64,000 nt of DNA from Flavobacterium sp. Leaf82 (GCF_001422725.1 NZ_LMMA01000012.1:366967-430966); one strand, 5' to 3'; positions 16,950-25,887 are shown, counted from the stretch's first letter. A program made the numbers and translations. The notes: generated by a model not told the origin, from the letters alone.

Positions 16950-18143
16950 ATGTACGGTAAAATAAAAGAACATTTGCAAAGTGAATTGCAAGCTATTGAA
17001 GAGAACGGAATTTTTAAAAAGGAAAGAATTATAACTTCAGCACAAGATGCTGAAATTACTATTTCGACCGGAGAAAAAGTTTTGAACTTTTGTGCTAACA
17101 ATTATTTAGGTCTTTCATCACATCCAGAAGTAGTCCAAGCTGCAAAAGATGCAATGGATACTCATGGTTTCGGAATGTCGTCAGTTCGATTTATTTGTGG
17201 AACTCAGGATATTCATAAAACATTAGAGCAAAAAATTGCAGATTTTTATGGTACAGAAGATACTATTCTTTATGCAGCTGCTTTTGATGCAAATGGTGGA
17301 GTTTTCGAACCTTTATTAGGAGAAAACGATGCAATTATCTCTGATAGTTTAAACCATGCGTCAATTATTGATGGGGTTCGTTTGTGTAAAGCTGCTCGTT
17401 ACCGTTATGAAAACAGCAATATGGACGATTTAGAACAGCAATTAATAAAAGCCAATGAAGCCGGAGCTCGTTTTAAATTAATTGTAACTGATGGAGTCTT
17501 CTCAATGGATGGACTTGTAGCGCCTCTTGATAAAATTTGTGATCTTGCAGATAAGTATGATGCGATGGTAATGGTAGACGAATGTCACGCTGCCGGATTT
17601 ATTGGTGCAACTGGTAAAGGTACACTTGAAGCAAAAGGAGTAATGGGCAGAGTTGATATTATAACAGGTACACTTGGTAAAGCTCTTGGTGGAGCAATGG
17701 GTGGTTATACGACAGCTAAAAAAGAAATAATTGAATTACTGCGTCAACGTTCAAGACCTTATTTATTTTCGAATTCATTAGCGCCGGCAATTGTTGGAGC
17801 TTCTATAAAAGTTTTTGAATTACTGGAAAAAGACACTTCTTTAAGAGATAAATTAGAGTGGAATACAAATTATTTTAAGGAAGGAATGAAAAAAGCCGGA
17901 TTCGATATTATCGACGGAGATTCGGCAATTGTGCCCGTAATGTTGTATGATGCAAAATTGTCTCAAACAATGGCCAACGAGCTTTTAAAACAAGGGATTT
18001 ATGTAATCGGATTCTTCTTTCCTGTGGTGCCAAAAGAAAAGGCAAGGATTAGAGTACAACTCTCAGCGGCACATACCAAAGAACACTTAGACAGAGCGAT
18101 AGCAGCCTTTATAGTTGTCGGTAAAATGTTAAAAGTTATATAA
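16950..18143 (+). CDS. kbl: Glycine C-acetyltransferase (2-amino-3-ketobutyrate CoA ligase)
   Basis: The 397-residue alpha-oxoamine synthase family enzyme cleaves 2-amino-3-oxobutyrate with CoA to glycine and acetyl-CoA, the second step of threonine degradation. The PLP lysine is in GTLGKALGG (Lys244), and VDECHAAGF supplies the Asp and His that hold the cofactor. The N-terminus [13 protein letters not shown] is typical of Kbl and lacks the longer extension of serine palmitoyltransferase, a related enzyme in this phylum. No threonine dehydrogenase gene is adjacent. It sits between the two Add-like genes, 80 bases after the helicase and 112 before the OmpA gene. Confidence 0.92.
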   Translation: MYGKIKEHLQSELQAIEENGIFKKERIITSAQDAEITISTGEKVLNFCANNYLGLSSHPEVVQAAKDAMDTHGFGMSSVRFICGTQDIHKTLEQKIADFYGTEDTILYAAAFDANGGVFEPLLGENDAIISDSLNHASIIDGVRLCKAARYRYENSNMDDLEQQLIKANEAGARFKLIVTDGVFSMDGLVAPLDKICDLADKYDAMVMVDECHAAGFIGATGKGTLEAKGVMGRVDIITGTLGKALGGAMGGYTTAKKEIIELLRQRSRPYLFSNSLAPAIVGASIKVFELLEKDTSLRDKLEWNTNYFKEGMKKAGFDIIDGDSAIVPVMLYDAKLSQTMANELLKQGIYVIGFFFPVVPKEKARIRVQLSAAHTKEHLDRAIAAFIVVGKMLKVI

Positions 18144-18188
18144 TTTCCATTTACTGAAATTTTTGTAGGTTTTTTTTAACATTTCATT

Positions 18189-18218
18189 TTGTATTTAAAA
18201 ATTTTGGTGTTACTTTTG
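18189..18218 (+). promoter_or_regulatory. Strong consensus promoter of the OmpA-family gene
   Basis: TTG (18189-18191), a 19-base spacer and TACTTTTG (18211-18218) match the Bacteroidota promoter consensus exactly. The leader to the ATG at 18256 is about 30 bases and AT-rich. This fits an abundant outer-membrane protein. Confidence 0.82.
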
Positions 18219-18255
18219 TCTGTAATTAACTAAATTGTAATTAAAAAAATTAAGT

Positions 18256-19719
18256 ATGAAACATCTTAACAAACTTTTAGTTGCTGTGATGATGGTGATG
18301 GGTTTAAGTTCTCACGCACAAGACAGTAACAATCCATGGGCTATCTCTTTTGGAGTTAATGCCGTTGACACTAGAACTAGTTCTGGTGCAGGAAGTGGGT
18401 TCTTTGATCAACACTTTTCGCAACCATTCCAAGTGAAAGACAACTGGAATATTCTTCCTTCTTTATCTTACATTGGTGTATCTAGATACGTTGGTAGTGG
18501 TTTCTCTGTTGGTTTACAAGGATCTGTAAACAAAATTGATAAATTCGTAGTTTTTGCTCCAACTGCTCCTGGACATGATTCAAGAGGAAATGTTGTAGTT
18601 AATCCTGGTGATTTGATGTATTATGGAATTGATGCTACTATTAAATATAGCTTCCAAGAATTAATCAAATCTAAAGTAGTTGATCCTTCGTTATCTGTTG
18701 GTGGAGGTTATACTTTCTTTGGTGATAGTAGCTACGGAACAGTTAATCCAGGTGCTGGAGTAACTTTCTGGTTTACTGATGCAATTGGTCTTGAGCTTGC
18801 TACAAGATACAAATGGTCAGTTAGTGGTGATAGACAAGATAGAACTGGTGCTCCAGATGCTCCATCTCACTTTCAACACACTGCAGGTCTAGTTTTCAAA
18901 TTCGGAGGTAAAGATACTGACGGAGACGGAATCTACGATAAAGATGACGCTTGTCCAGATGTTGCTGGTTTGAAACAATTCAACGGATGTCCTGATACTG
19001 ACGGAGACGGAATCGTTGACGCTAGTGATGCTTGTCCAGATGTATTTGGTTTAGCTGCATTAAACGGATGTCCTGATACTGACGGAGACGGAATTGCTGA
19101 TAAAGATGATGCTTGTCCAGATGTTGCTGGTTTAGCTGCTTTAAAAGGTTGTCCTGATACTGACGGTGATGGTATCGCTGACAAAGATGACAAATGTCCT
19201 ACAGTTGCTGGTCCTAAAGAAAATGGTGGTTGTCCTTTCTTAGACGCTGACAAAGACGGTGTTGCTGATAAAGATGATGATTGTCCTACAGTTTACGGTC
19301 CTGCTTCAAACAGAGGATGTCCAGAAGTTACTAATGAAGCATTAGAAGATCTTAAAGTTCAAGCTAGAGCAATCTACTTTAACTCAGGAAAAGCTACTTT
19401 CAAAACAGGAGACAAAGAAACTCCAGCTAGATTAGATGCTATCAAAGAAATCCTTAAAAACTATCCAAACGCGAAATTCAGCATTGAAGGTCACACAGAT
19501 AGTGATGGTTCTGACAAATTGAACCAAAAACTTTCTGAAGACAGAGCTGCTGCTGTAATGAACGCTTTGATCGAAAGAGGAGTTAACGTTGATAACTTAG
19601 TATCTAAAGGTTTTGGTGAGTCTCAACCAGTTGCAAGCAACAAAACTGCTGCAGGTAAAGCACAAAACAGAAGAACAGAAATTAGACACATTGGTTCTAA
19701 ATACCAAGGTAAACTTTAA
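18256..19719 (+). CDS. OmpA family porin-like protein with TSP3 calcium repeats
   Basis: The 487-residue protein has a signal peptide (ending SSHAQ) and an N-terminal beta-barrel of about 190 residues. Five thrombospondin type 3 repeats follow (DTDGDGI..D.DDACPD, residues ~217-360), which bind calcium in this family. The C-terminus is an OmpA peptidoglycan-binding domain ([22 protein letters not shown] and [12 protein letters not shown]). It anchors the outer membrane to the cell wall. Expression is probably high: it has a near-perfect promoter, its own terminator and conserved codon choice in the repeats. The near-identical repeats also make it prone to length change by recombination. Confidence 0.92.
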   Translation: MKHLNKLLVAVMMVMGLSSHAQDSNNPWAISFGVNAVDTRTSSGAGSGFFDQHFSQPFQVKDNWNILPSLSYIGVSRYVGSGFSVGLQGSVNKIDKFVVFAPTAPGHDSRGNVVVNPGDLMYYGIDATIKYSFQELIKSKVVDPSLSVGGGYTFFGDSSYGTVNPGAGVTFWFTDAIGLELATRYKWSVSGDRQDRTGAPDAPSHFQHTAGLVFKFGGKDTDGDGIYDKDDACPDVAGLKQFNGCPDTDGDGIVDASDACPDVFGLAALNGCPDTDGDGIADKDDACPDVAGLAALKGCPDTDGDGIADKDDKCPTVAGPKENGGCPFLDADKDGVADKDDDCPTVYGPASNRGCPEVTNEALEDLKVQARAIYFNSGKATFKTGDKETPARLDAIKEILKNYPNAKFSIEGHTDSDGSDKLNQKLSEDRAAAVMNALIERGVNVDNLVSKGFGESQPVASNKTAAGKAQNRRTEIRHIGSKYQGKL

Positions 19720-19741
19720 TTTACTTTCTAAATAAAAACTA

Positions 19742-19770
19742 AAAGCCATTCTTAATTGAATGGCTTTTTT
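19742..19770 (+). terminator. Intrinsic terminator after the OmpA gene
   Basis: AAAGCCATTC and GAATGGCTTT pair around TTAATT and are followed by T. The start of the next gene, at 19783, is about 13 bases after it. Confidence 0.87.
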
Positions 19771-19782
19771 TATTTTTATAAA

Positions 19783-22548
19783 ATGATAAATAATTCTTTT
19801 CTCGGAAAAATAGCATCAGTTGTAATTCAGGATTATTCAGCTAAACTTGCTGAAACAACTATTATTTTACCAAACAAAAGAGCCAAGGTTTTTTTGATCG
19901 AAGCTTTAAAAAATGAAACAACAAATACTATTCTTTCGCCTGAAATTATTAGTATTGAAGACTTTGTACAAGATGTAGCATCAATAAGATCTATAGATGC
20001 AATTGAGCTTTTATTTGAGTTTTATGAAGTGTATCTTTCTATAACCGATAAGCAAAACCAACAATCTTTTGAATTATTTGCTAATTGGGCAAAAACACTC
20101 TTGCAGGATTTTAATGAAATCGATCGCTACTTATTAGATCCAACTCATGTATTGTCCTATTTGAAAGATATCGAAGACATTAAAAAATGGGGAATTGAGG
20201 TTGAAAACAGTACAAAACTTTTAGAAAATTATATTGACTTCTGGAAACTTCTGCCATTGTACTATGATTCATTATACAATCATTTGCTTAATAAAGGAAT
20301 AGGATATCAAGGTTTAATATATAGAGAAGCAGTAAATAATCTAAATCACTTTTCGAATACTATTTCAAACCGATCTTTTATTTTTGCCGGATTTAATGCT
20401 TTAAATGCTGCTGAAGAAAAAATTGTGCAACATCTTTTAGCTCTCGATCAGGCTAAGATTTATTGGGATGTCGATCAGGTTTTTTTAAATGATCCTTATC
20501 ACGATGCCGGACTCTTTGTGCGTCGTTTTAAAGAAAATTGGAAACATTATAAATCACATATTTTTGATTGGATTGTCGATGATTTTTCGCAATCAAAAAA
20601 TATTCAGGTTATAGGAACTCCTAAAACTATTGGTCAGGCAAAATTAGCCGGAAGTATTATTGAAAATATAATTACTGAAAATCCCACAACATCACTGGAT
20701 AAAGTGGCTATTGTTCTGGGTGAGGAAAATTTATTAATACCTGTATTATATTCATTGCCTTCTTCTGTTGGGAGTTTGAATATTACGATGGGATACTCAG
20801 GAAAAAATAATCCGTCTCAAATATTAATAGCAAAATTATTTAAAATGCATACCAATGCTCTATCAAGAAAAGGAGATAGCTATGTTTTTTATTATAAAGA
20901 TGTACTTGATATTTTAACGCATCCTCTTATTGAGCCTTATGCAAATGCGGGAAATCTGGTTAGAATTATCAAGGAGAATAATTATACTTTTATTACTCAT
21001 AACAGGATTATTGAACTTAATTCGAATCAATCGAATCTGTTTAATTTATTGTTCCAGAAATGGGAAAACGGATCCATTGCTGTACTTGAAAATGTATCGG
21101 CGCTTTTGATTTTAATAAAAGAAAACTTTAGTAACGATAGCGAAGAAGAGAAGATTGCAAAAGCATTTGTTTTTGCTGTTTTTAAAGTCATTAATAAGTT
21201 GATTAATTATTATTCGCAACATCATCATATTGATAATATTGATACTTTGCACGCTATTTACAAGCAAATTATTGATGTTGCCGAAGTTTCGTTTGAAGGT
21301 GAACCTTTGCGAGGATTGCAAATTATGGGAGTTCTTGAAAGTCGTGTTCTGGATTTTGATACCGTAATTGTAACCTCAATGAATGAAGGAAAGTTTCCGG
21401 CTGGAAAATCTCAAAATTCATTTATTCCTTATGATGTAAAAAGAGAATTAGGTTTGCCAACATTCAAAGAAAAAGATGCGATTTATACCTATCATTTTTA
21501 TCACTTATTGCAAAGGGCCAAAAACATTTATCTTATTTATAATACAGAGAATGACGGATTAGATGCCGGCGAACGAAGTCGTTTTATAACACAATTAGAA
21601 GTCGAGAAACAGCACAAGCACAATCTTACTTTTGATATTTATAATCCGGTTTTACCAACATCAGCATATCAGCCCATGGTGGTTCCAAAATCTGATACTG
21701 TAATGGAGCGCTTAAAAGAAATTGCTGCAAATGGTTTTTCCCCTTCGGCGTTAACGAGTTATATTCGAAATCCTATTCAGTTTTATTTTCAAAAAATCCT
21801 GCGTATTCGTGAGGTTGAAGAAGTAGAAGAAAATATTGCATTGAATACGCTGGGAACAATTATTCACGAAAGTTTGAAAGCTTTGTATGATCCTTTTGTT
21901 GGTAAATTTATCTCTGAAGCTGATATCGAAAATTGCTTTAAACTATTAGATAATGAAGTACTAAAACAGTTTAAAGTAGTTTATAAAGAAGGCGAAATTA
22001 AAAAGGGGCGTAATCTTTTGGCATTTGAAGTTGCAAAGAGAAATGTTTTTAATTTCCTGAAAATGGAATTAGAAGCCATCAAAAATGGTGACGCGGTAAA
22101 AATCATAGCTTTAGAAAAAACATACGAACGTGAACTGAATCATCCTAACTTGCCATTTCCGGTTTTAATTAAAGGAAATGTCGACAGAATTGAATTGCGT
22201 AACGGAAAAATCAGAATCATCGATTATAAGACCGGTAAAGTAGAAAAAACGAACGTTGTACTTAAATCCTGGAATGGATTAACACAAGACCTCAAAAACG
22301 ATAAAATTATTCAGGTTCTGGCTTATGCGTTCATGTTCGAAAACGAAGCTACGGGTTTGCCTATTGAAGTTGGGATTATTTCGTTTAAAAATCTAAAATC
22401 AGGGTTTTTGCCTTTTGGATTTAAAGAAGATAAGGAGTTGAATTCTACGGTTACAAATGAAATTTTAAAAAGCTATTTAGAGGAAGTTGTGGTATTGTTG
22501 ACCGAAATTTTTGATGTAAGTATTCCTTTCGAAGAAAAAATAAATTAG
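19783..22548 (+). CDS. PD-(D/E)XK nuclease family protein, AddB-like
   Basis: The start at 19783 (MINNSFLGKIASVVIQ) was chosen because the upstream ATG at 19756 lies inside the terminator. The 921-residue product has an inactive-helicase-like N-terminal half (ILPNKRAKVFL replaces Walker A) and a C-terminal RecB-like nuclease (GNVDRIE, IRIIDYKTGK, IIQVLAYAF). NGFSPSALTSYIRNPIQFYF is the phrase that precedes the nuclease in AddB proteins, where a cysteine of the 4Fe-4S cluster normally sits. The whole protein has a single Cys (IENCF), so the iron-sulfur staple is absent. It probably pairs with the AddA-like product at 13711. Confidence 0.85.
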   Translation: MINNSFLGKIASVVIQDYSAKLAETTIILPNKRAKVFLIEALKNETTNTILSPEIISIEDFVQDVASIRSIDAIELLFEFYEVYLSITDKQNQQSFELFANWAKTLLQDFNEIDRYLLDPTHVLSYLKDIEDIKKWGIEVENSTKLLENYIDFWKLLPLYYDSLYNHLLNKGIGYQGLIYREAVNNLNHFSNTISNRSFIFAGFNALNAAEEKIVQHLLALDQAKIYWDVDQVFLNDPYHDAGLFVRRFKENWKHYKSHIFDWIVDDFSQSKNIQVIGTPKTIGQAKLAGSIIENIITENPTTSLDKVAIVLGEENLLIPVLYSLPSSVGSLNITMGYSGKNNPSQILIAKLFKMHTNALSRKGDSYVFYYKDVLDILTHPLIEPYANAGNLVRIIKENNYTFITHNRIIELNSNQSNLFNLLFQKWENGSIAVLENVSALLILIKENFSNDSEEEKIAKAFVFAVFKVINKLINYYSQHHHIDNIDTLHAIYKQIIDVAEVSFEGEPLRGLQIMGVLESRVLDFDTVIVTSMNEGKFPAGKSQNSFIPYDVKRELGLPTFKEKDAIYTYHFYHLLQRAKNIYLIYNTENDGLDAGERSRFITQLEVEKQHKHNLTFDIYNPVLPTSAYQPMVVPKSDTVMERLKEIAANGFSPSALTSYIRNPIQFYFQKILRIREVEEVEENIALNTLGTIIHESLKALYDPFVGKFISEADIENCFKLLDNEVLKQFKVVYKEGEIKKGRNLLAFEVAKRNVFNFLKMELEAIKNGDAVKIIALEKTYERELNHPNLPFPVLIKGNVDRIELRNGKIRIIDYKTGKVEKTNVVLKSWNGLTQDLKNDKIIQVLAYAFMFENEATGLPIEVGIISFKNLKSGFLPFGFKEDKELNSTVTNEILKSYLEEVVVLLTEIFDVSIPFEEKIN

Positions 22549-22550
22549 AT

Positions 22551-22844
22551 ATCAGAAAGCTGCAGAACATATTCGAATTTTTTAAAACCACTCTAATTAT
22601 TAATTTAAGTGTTTGCGCTATAGCAGTTTTATTTGGTGGCTTTGATTACTTTTTTATTATATTTCTAAGTTTTGGATTTTTGATGAGTATTGCTTTTAAG
22701 GAATTATACCGCAAGAATGAGTATTTGTTTTATTCGAATAATGGGATTTCAAAACTACAGCTTTTAATTTGTGCTTATATTTTTACTTTTTGCACTACAA
22801 TTTTAATTGGTTTGTTGACTTTTTTAATAAAGAATCTATTTTGA
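22551..22844 (+). CDS. Small three-segment membrane protein, start codon uncertain
   Basis: The frame from 22515 to the TGA at 22842-22844 is open and encodes a hydrophobic protein of about 95 residues, with TM-like stretches LIINLSVCAIAVLFGG, YFFIIFLSFGFLMSIAF and LLICAYIFTFCTTILIG. No ATG, GTG or TTG is available before the first membrane stretch. The start may be an unusual codon such as ATC 22551, CTG 22560 or ATA 22569, or the original start may have mutated. The stop overlaps the probable TTG start of the ABC ATPase gene (TTGA), which argues for a real, coupled gene. It may be the membrane partner of that ATPase. Confidence 0.55.
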   Translation: MRKLQNIFEFFKTTLIINLSVCAIAVLFGGFDYFFIIFLSFGFLMSIAFKELYRKNEYLFYSNNGISKLQLLICAYIFTFCTTILIGLLTFLIKNLF

Positions 22845-23515
22845 AGAAACATATTTTAGAAGTTGACGGAATTCAAAAGAAGTATGGTGAAAGAGTAATT
22901 CTTTCAGATGTATACCTGAAATGTGAAACATCTCAGATTATTGGTTTATTAGGAAGAAATGGATCCGGAAAATCGACTTTGCTAAAAATAATTTTCGGAA
23001 TAATATCCGCTCCAAATAAGTGTATTCGTATAAATTCTGTTTCTAAAAATAATGAAAGTAGTCTGTTAAGTGAAGTGAGCTATTTATCACAAGAGCAATT
23101 CATCCCGAATCATTTAACCGTAAAAAAGGCAGTCACATTATCGGTCGATAAACAAAAAATAACTTTTTTTAACAAAGATGAGTTCATTCAGTCAATTTTA
23201 GACAAACGAATAAGTCATTTGTCTAGTGGCGAATTGCGTTATCTGGAGATAAAAATCGTTCTCTCGAACCCTTCAAAATTCGTTTTACTCGATGAACCTT
23301 ATAACGGATTATCTCCGCTAATGGTTGACCAGGTAAACGAAATGATACTTAAAAATTCTGCTGAAAAAGGAATTATTATTACAGATCACAACTATAAAAA
23401 TGTAATCAATATTTCATCTAAAATCATTTTGATTAAAGATGGTAAAACACATTATGTCAAACATAATGCAGAATTGGTAGAAAAAGGTTATTTGGTAGAT
23501 TTGGGATTTTTGTAA
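22841..23515 (+). CDS. ABC transporter ATP-binding protein
   Basis: The start was set at TTG 22841, which gives LKKHILEVDGIQKKYG, the usual N-terminus of ABC ATPases, and overlaps the preceding stop by TTGA. The longer frame upstream overlaps the membrane gene. The 224-residue protein has Walker A (GLLGRNGSGKST), a Q-loop (YLSQEQ), signature (LSSGELRYLEIK), Walker B (KFVLLDEPYNGL) and H-loop (IITDHNY). It is close to the size of LptB/LivF-type subunits. The substrate is unknown. A lone small membrane protein is its only candidate partner nearby. Confidence 0.85.
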   Translation: MKKHILEVDGIQKKYGERVILSDVYLKCETSQIIGLLGRNGSGKSTLLKIIFGIISAPNKCIRINSVSKNNESSLLSEVSYLSQEQFIPNHLTVKKAVTLSVDKQKITFFNKDEFIQSILDKRISHLSSGELRYLEIKIVLSNPSKFVLLDEPYNGLSPLMVDQVNEMILKNSAEKGIIITDHNYKNVINISSKIILIKDGKTHYVKHNAELVEKGYLVDLGFL

Positions 23516-23522
23516 GTACTTT

Positions 23523-23666
23523 TTAACTGAATATTTTTTTAAAAAAGCCTTTCTTTTCGCGCTCTTGCGTATTTAAATTGTTTAAACTTCCGTTCTCAAA
23601 ACGAAATCTTCTAAACTTCATAAGTTTTACATTTAGATCAAAGCGTAATTCATCAACTGTTTTCAT
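23523..23666 (-). CDS. Small basic protein (47 aa)
   Basis: A 47-codon frame on the minus strand starts MKTVDELRFDLNVKLMKFRR and ends KKGFFKKIFS. It is rich in Lys, Arg and Phe. A TAACTTTG box lies 18 bases before the ATG, which is good support for expression. The end is amphipathic, like that of the 71-residue product at 12639. It diverges from Roadblock pair B just as the 71-residue gene diverges from pair A. The family is unknown. Confidence 0.6.
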   Translation of the reverse strand: MKTVDELRFDLNVKLMKFRRFRFENGSLNNLNTQEREKKGFFKKIFS

Positions 23667-23683
23667 TTGTTACATTTTTTTTG

Positions 23684-23691
23684 CAAAGTTA
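23684..23691 (-). promoter_or_regulatory. -7 element for the 47-aa gene
   Basis: The minus strand reads TAACTTTG here, an exact TAnnTTTG match, 17 bases before the ATG. No clear TTG is seen at -33. Confidence 0.5.
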
Positions 23692-23917
23692 TTAAAAACT
23701 TGCGGTAAACAGAATTTGTTAAACGGCTTAGAGTAATAATTAAGAGATATGAATCAGATTGTTATTTTTATAGATAAATCCTCTTTTTTTGTTTAACTTT
23801 TTTAAAAAGTTTATTTTAAAAATTAAGAAACATTATAGTATAAATAAAAGTAATTCAAATGGTTACGAGTGTCTTTTTTTTAACAAGTGTTTATCGAACA
23901 GTTTTGTTTATTAAAAA

Positions 23918-23925
23918 TATCTTTG
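23918..23925 (+). promoter_or_regulatory. -7 element for Roadblock pair B
   Basis: TATCTTTG matches TAnnTTTG exactly, 30 bases before the ATG at 23955. A TTG lies only 11 bases upstream, too close to be the standard -33 element. Confidence 0.45.
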
Positions 23926-23954
23926 GCTCTTCTTAAAAATGAAACGATAAGATT

Positions 23955-24272
23955 ATGATTGATTTAAATACACTTGTAGAAGAAACCGGCGCTGAATCTG
24001 GATTAACTTTTAATATAGATGGCATCTTGCTGGAATCGGTTAATTTAGAGTATGATGGGAATGTAGCGGCAATGATTGGGATGATATTAAAAATGTGTTT
24101 AGAGATGTCTGAAGATGTAAATAACGGAGATCTAAAACAAGTTATGATTAAGAATAAAGATGGTATCGTGGTTGCCAACAAAGACGAATATGATAACTGT
24201 GTTGCACTGCTTTCTAAAGATATAAGTAAAATGGGACTTTTGTTACGCAAAATGGATTCTGTTTTTCAATAA
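23955..24272 (+). CDS. Roadblock/LC7 domain protein, first gene of pair B
   Basis: The 105-residue protein has the Roadblock pattern: SGLTFNIDGILLES, a helix with NVAAMIGMILKMCLEMSE, then LKQVMIKNKDGIVVANK and MGLLLRKMD. It is the counterpart of the 118-residue product of pair A. The two align over most of their length with moderate identity, so the duplication is not recent. No small GTPase is nearby. The next gene begins 23 bases downstream, so the two are very probably co-transcribed. Confidence 0.77.
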   Translation: MIDLNTLVEETGAESGLTFNIDGILLESVNLEYDGNVAAMIGMILKMCLEMSEDVNNGDLKQVMIKNKDGIVVANKDEYDNCVALLSKDISKMGLLLRKMDSVFQ

Positions 24273-24294
24273 TTAATTTAAATACAATCAAAAC

Positions 24295-24669
24295 ATGTCA
24301 GATTTTTTACAAGATTTTCAAAACGATTTAAAAGAGAACGTTAACGGATTTATTGCTGTATCAGTAACTGAAGTTGAAACAGGAATGTCATACTGTTCAC
24401 TTTCTTTAAATCCAAATTTTGACCCGGAATTAGCATCTGCTTATAATTTAGAAGTTGTAAAAGCTAAATTAAACGCTATTAAAGCTTTAGGATTAGATCA
24501 AAAAATCAATGATATCTTAATTACATTAACAGACCAGATACATATTATTGATGTTTCTGAAGATGGTAAGTATTTTATTTATTTAGCTGTTGACTCAACA
24601 AAAGCGAATCTTGGATTAACAAGAGCGACTTTGGCTAAGTTTAAAAAAGACATTATTACAAAACTATAA
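24295..24669 (+). CDS. Roadblock/LC7-like protein, second gene of pair B
   Basis: The 124-residue product is a close paralogue of the 126-residue protein at 11692-12072. Shared blocks include NVNGFIAV, DPELASAYNLEVVKAKL, DILITL and STKANLGLTRA. The acidic start MSDFLQDFQNDLKE is also shared in kind. The predicted fold is Roadblock-like. The strongest conservation lies in the middle and C-terminal parts, where Roadblock dimers form. It ends the operon at a strong hairpin. The role is unknown; a partner function with the first gene of the pair is inferred from the repeated order. Confidence 0.7.
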   Translation: MSDFLQDFQNDLKENVNGFIAVSVTEVETGMSYCSLSLNPNFDPELASAYNLEVVKAKLNAIKALGLDQKINDILITLTDQIHIIDVSEDGKYFIYLAVDSTKANLGLTRATLAKFKKDIITKL

Positions 24670-24687
24670 TTTTTGCTCCCAATAATG

Positions 24688-24723
24688 AAAAAAGGCTGTT
24701 CATGATTATGAACAGCCTTTTTT
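24688..24723. terminator. Bidirectional intrinsic terminator
   Basis: AAAAAAGGCTGTTCAT and its inverse pair perfectly around GATT, with A- and T-runs on the two sides. It serves Roadblock operon B and the convergent hydrolase gene. Confidence 0.9.
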
Positions 24724-24741
24724 GGTTTTAAGAGTATTAGA

Positions 24742-25518
24742 TTATTCAAAAAAATCTAACAATATAGTTTCCAGTTCTTCTTTGTTTTCGATCTGGCTCA
24801 TATGCCCGTCTTCAAAAGAAACCAGTTTTACGTTTGTATTTTCTATTTGGGCAATGTTTTCTTCATAGTTTAAAACCGGATCTTTTTTGCCTAGAATCAA
24901 TAAAACCGGAAATAAGTTTTTGTGCAAAAGCGATTCTCTGTCTTTTCGTATTTTCATTCCTTCAAGCGAAGCTACAATTCCTTGCAATGGCGTTTTTAGC
25001 GCTTGTTCTTTTGCCTTCTCAATTTCATCAGTTAATCTTGTTCGGTTATTTTCGCTGAACAAATTACCAATCGCAAGACTTACAAAGTTTACATAATTTT
25101 GTTTTACTGCTTTTATGGCACGATTACGGTTTATCTTTTTCTCGTGACTATCTGCTTTTGACGTCGAATTTAGTAAAACCAATTTCTGAATGTTTTTTGG
25201 GAATAATTCGGCGAAAGCCAAACCAACATAACCTCCCATAGAATGACCAAGAATTGTGGCTTTTTCGATCTTTAAATGTTGTAAAACTTCCTGAACCACA
25301 TTTGCATTATCCTCCATAGAATGCACATATCCCAAAGATTCAGATTCGCCGTGACCTAATAAATCAATCGTGATAACGCGATTTTTTTCAGCGAAAAGGG
25401 TAATGTAGTCTTTCCACATTTTTTTGTTTTCCAGAAAGCCGTGAAGCAATACAATTGTATTTCCCTGACCTGAATCAGTATACGAGATCTTGGTATTTTT
25501 ATATAATAGAGTTTTCAA
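24742..25518 (-). CDS. Alpha/beta hydrolase
   Basis: The 258-residue protein has the alpha/beta hydrolase motifs. The oxyanion region is VLLHGFLENKKMW, the nucleophile is Ser93 in GHSMGG, and the acid and base are Asp213 (LGKKDPVLNY) and His239 (EDGHMSQIE). It looks cytoplasmic. The family covers esterases, haloperoxidase-like enzymes and MenH-type lyases, and the substrate cannot be assigned. The gene is alone, convergent with the Roadblock genes, and has a repeat-rich spacer upstream. Confidence 0.87.
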   Translation of the reverse strand: MKTLLYKNTKISYTDSGQGNTIVLLHGFLENKKMWKDYITLFAEKNRVITIDLLGHGESESLGYVHSMEDNANVVQEVLQHLKIEKATILGHSMGGYVGLAFAELFPKNIQKLVLLNSTSKADSHEKKINRNRAIKAVKQNYVNFVSLAIGNLFSENNRTRLTDEIEKAKEQALKTPLQGIVASLEGMKIRKDRESLLHKNLFPVLLILGKKDPVLNYEENIAQIENTNVKLVSFEDGHMSQIENKEELETILLDFFE

Positions 25519-25557
25519 AATGATGTTTTAAATTTAAAGTACAAAGATAAGAAATGA

Positions 25558-25790
25558 CAAAACCATATAAGTGATATAAGTTCATTTGAGTTAAAAATAG
25601 TAGTTATCGCGTTCAACTTATGTTCAATGTTTAAACCATATAAGATATATAAGTTCATTTTAGTTTAAAAAAAGTTATTCAATTCACTCATATATTAAAT
25701 ATTCAAAGCATATAAGCTTATGTGAGTTTAAAAAAAAAACATAAAGATTATGATTTAAATGAACTTATATTACTTACATGGTTCAAAAAA
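25558..25790. repeat. Four imperfect copies of a ~36-bp ATATAAGTTCATT repeat
   Basis: In the 392-base spacer 25519-25910, copies lie at about 25558-25597, 25633-25674 and 25705-25740 (shortened), with an inverted copy at 25754-25790. The shared core is AACCATATAAG, then ATATAAGTTCATTT and a TTAAAA tail. Spacings are uneven (about 75, 72 and 50 bases) and the copies are imperfect, so this is not a CRISPR. It looks like a dispersed interspersed repeat or a palindromic unit. Confidence 0.75.
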
Positions 25791-25858
25791 TAAGGTCATT
25801 CGAACTGTTTTTAAGAACATTAAATGATTTTGTTATTTTAAATTAGTCTTAATTATGC

Positions 25859-25887
25859 TTGTTATTGCTTTAAATTCTATATTTTTG
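25859..25887 (+). promoter_or_regulatory. Promoter of the 118-aa gene
   Basis: TTG (25859-25861), an 18-base spacer and TATTTTTG (25880-25887) match the consensus; the ATG follows 23 bases later. Confidence 0.65.

Noticed and set aside
16950..18143. Serine palmitoyltransferase, a relative of Kbl used for sphingolipids in this phylum
   Set aside because: The N-terminus and motif spacing fit Kbl better and no sphingolipid genes are near.
18933..19253. Open frame on the minus strand opposite the OmpA gene
   Set aside because: It is the mirror of the TSP3 repeats (Ser/Pro-rich low-complexity) and not a gene.
18910..19330. Direct DNA repeats (GACTGACGGAGACGGAAT type) resembling a CRISPR-like array
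   Set aside because: They are codons of five TSP3 calcium-binding repeats within a continuous reading frame.
25558..25790. CRISPR array
   Set aside because: Repeats are imperfect, one is inverted, spacers are uneven, and no cas gene is in the window.
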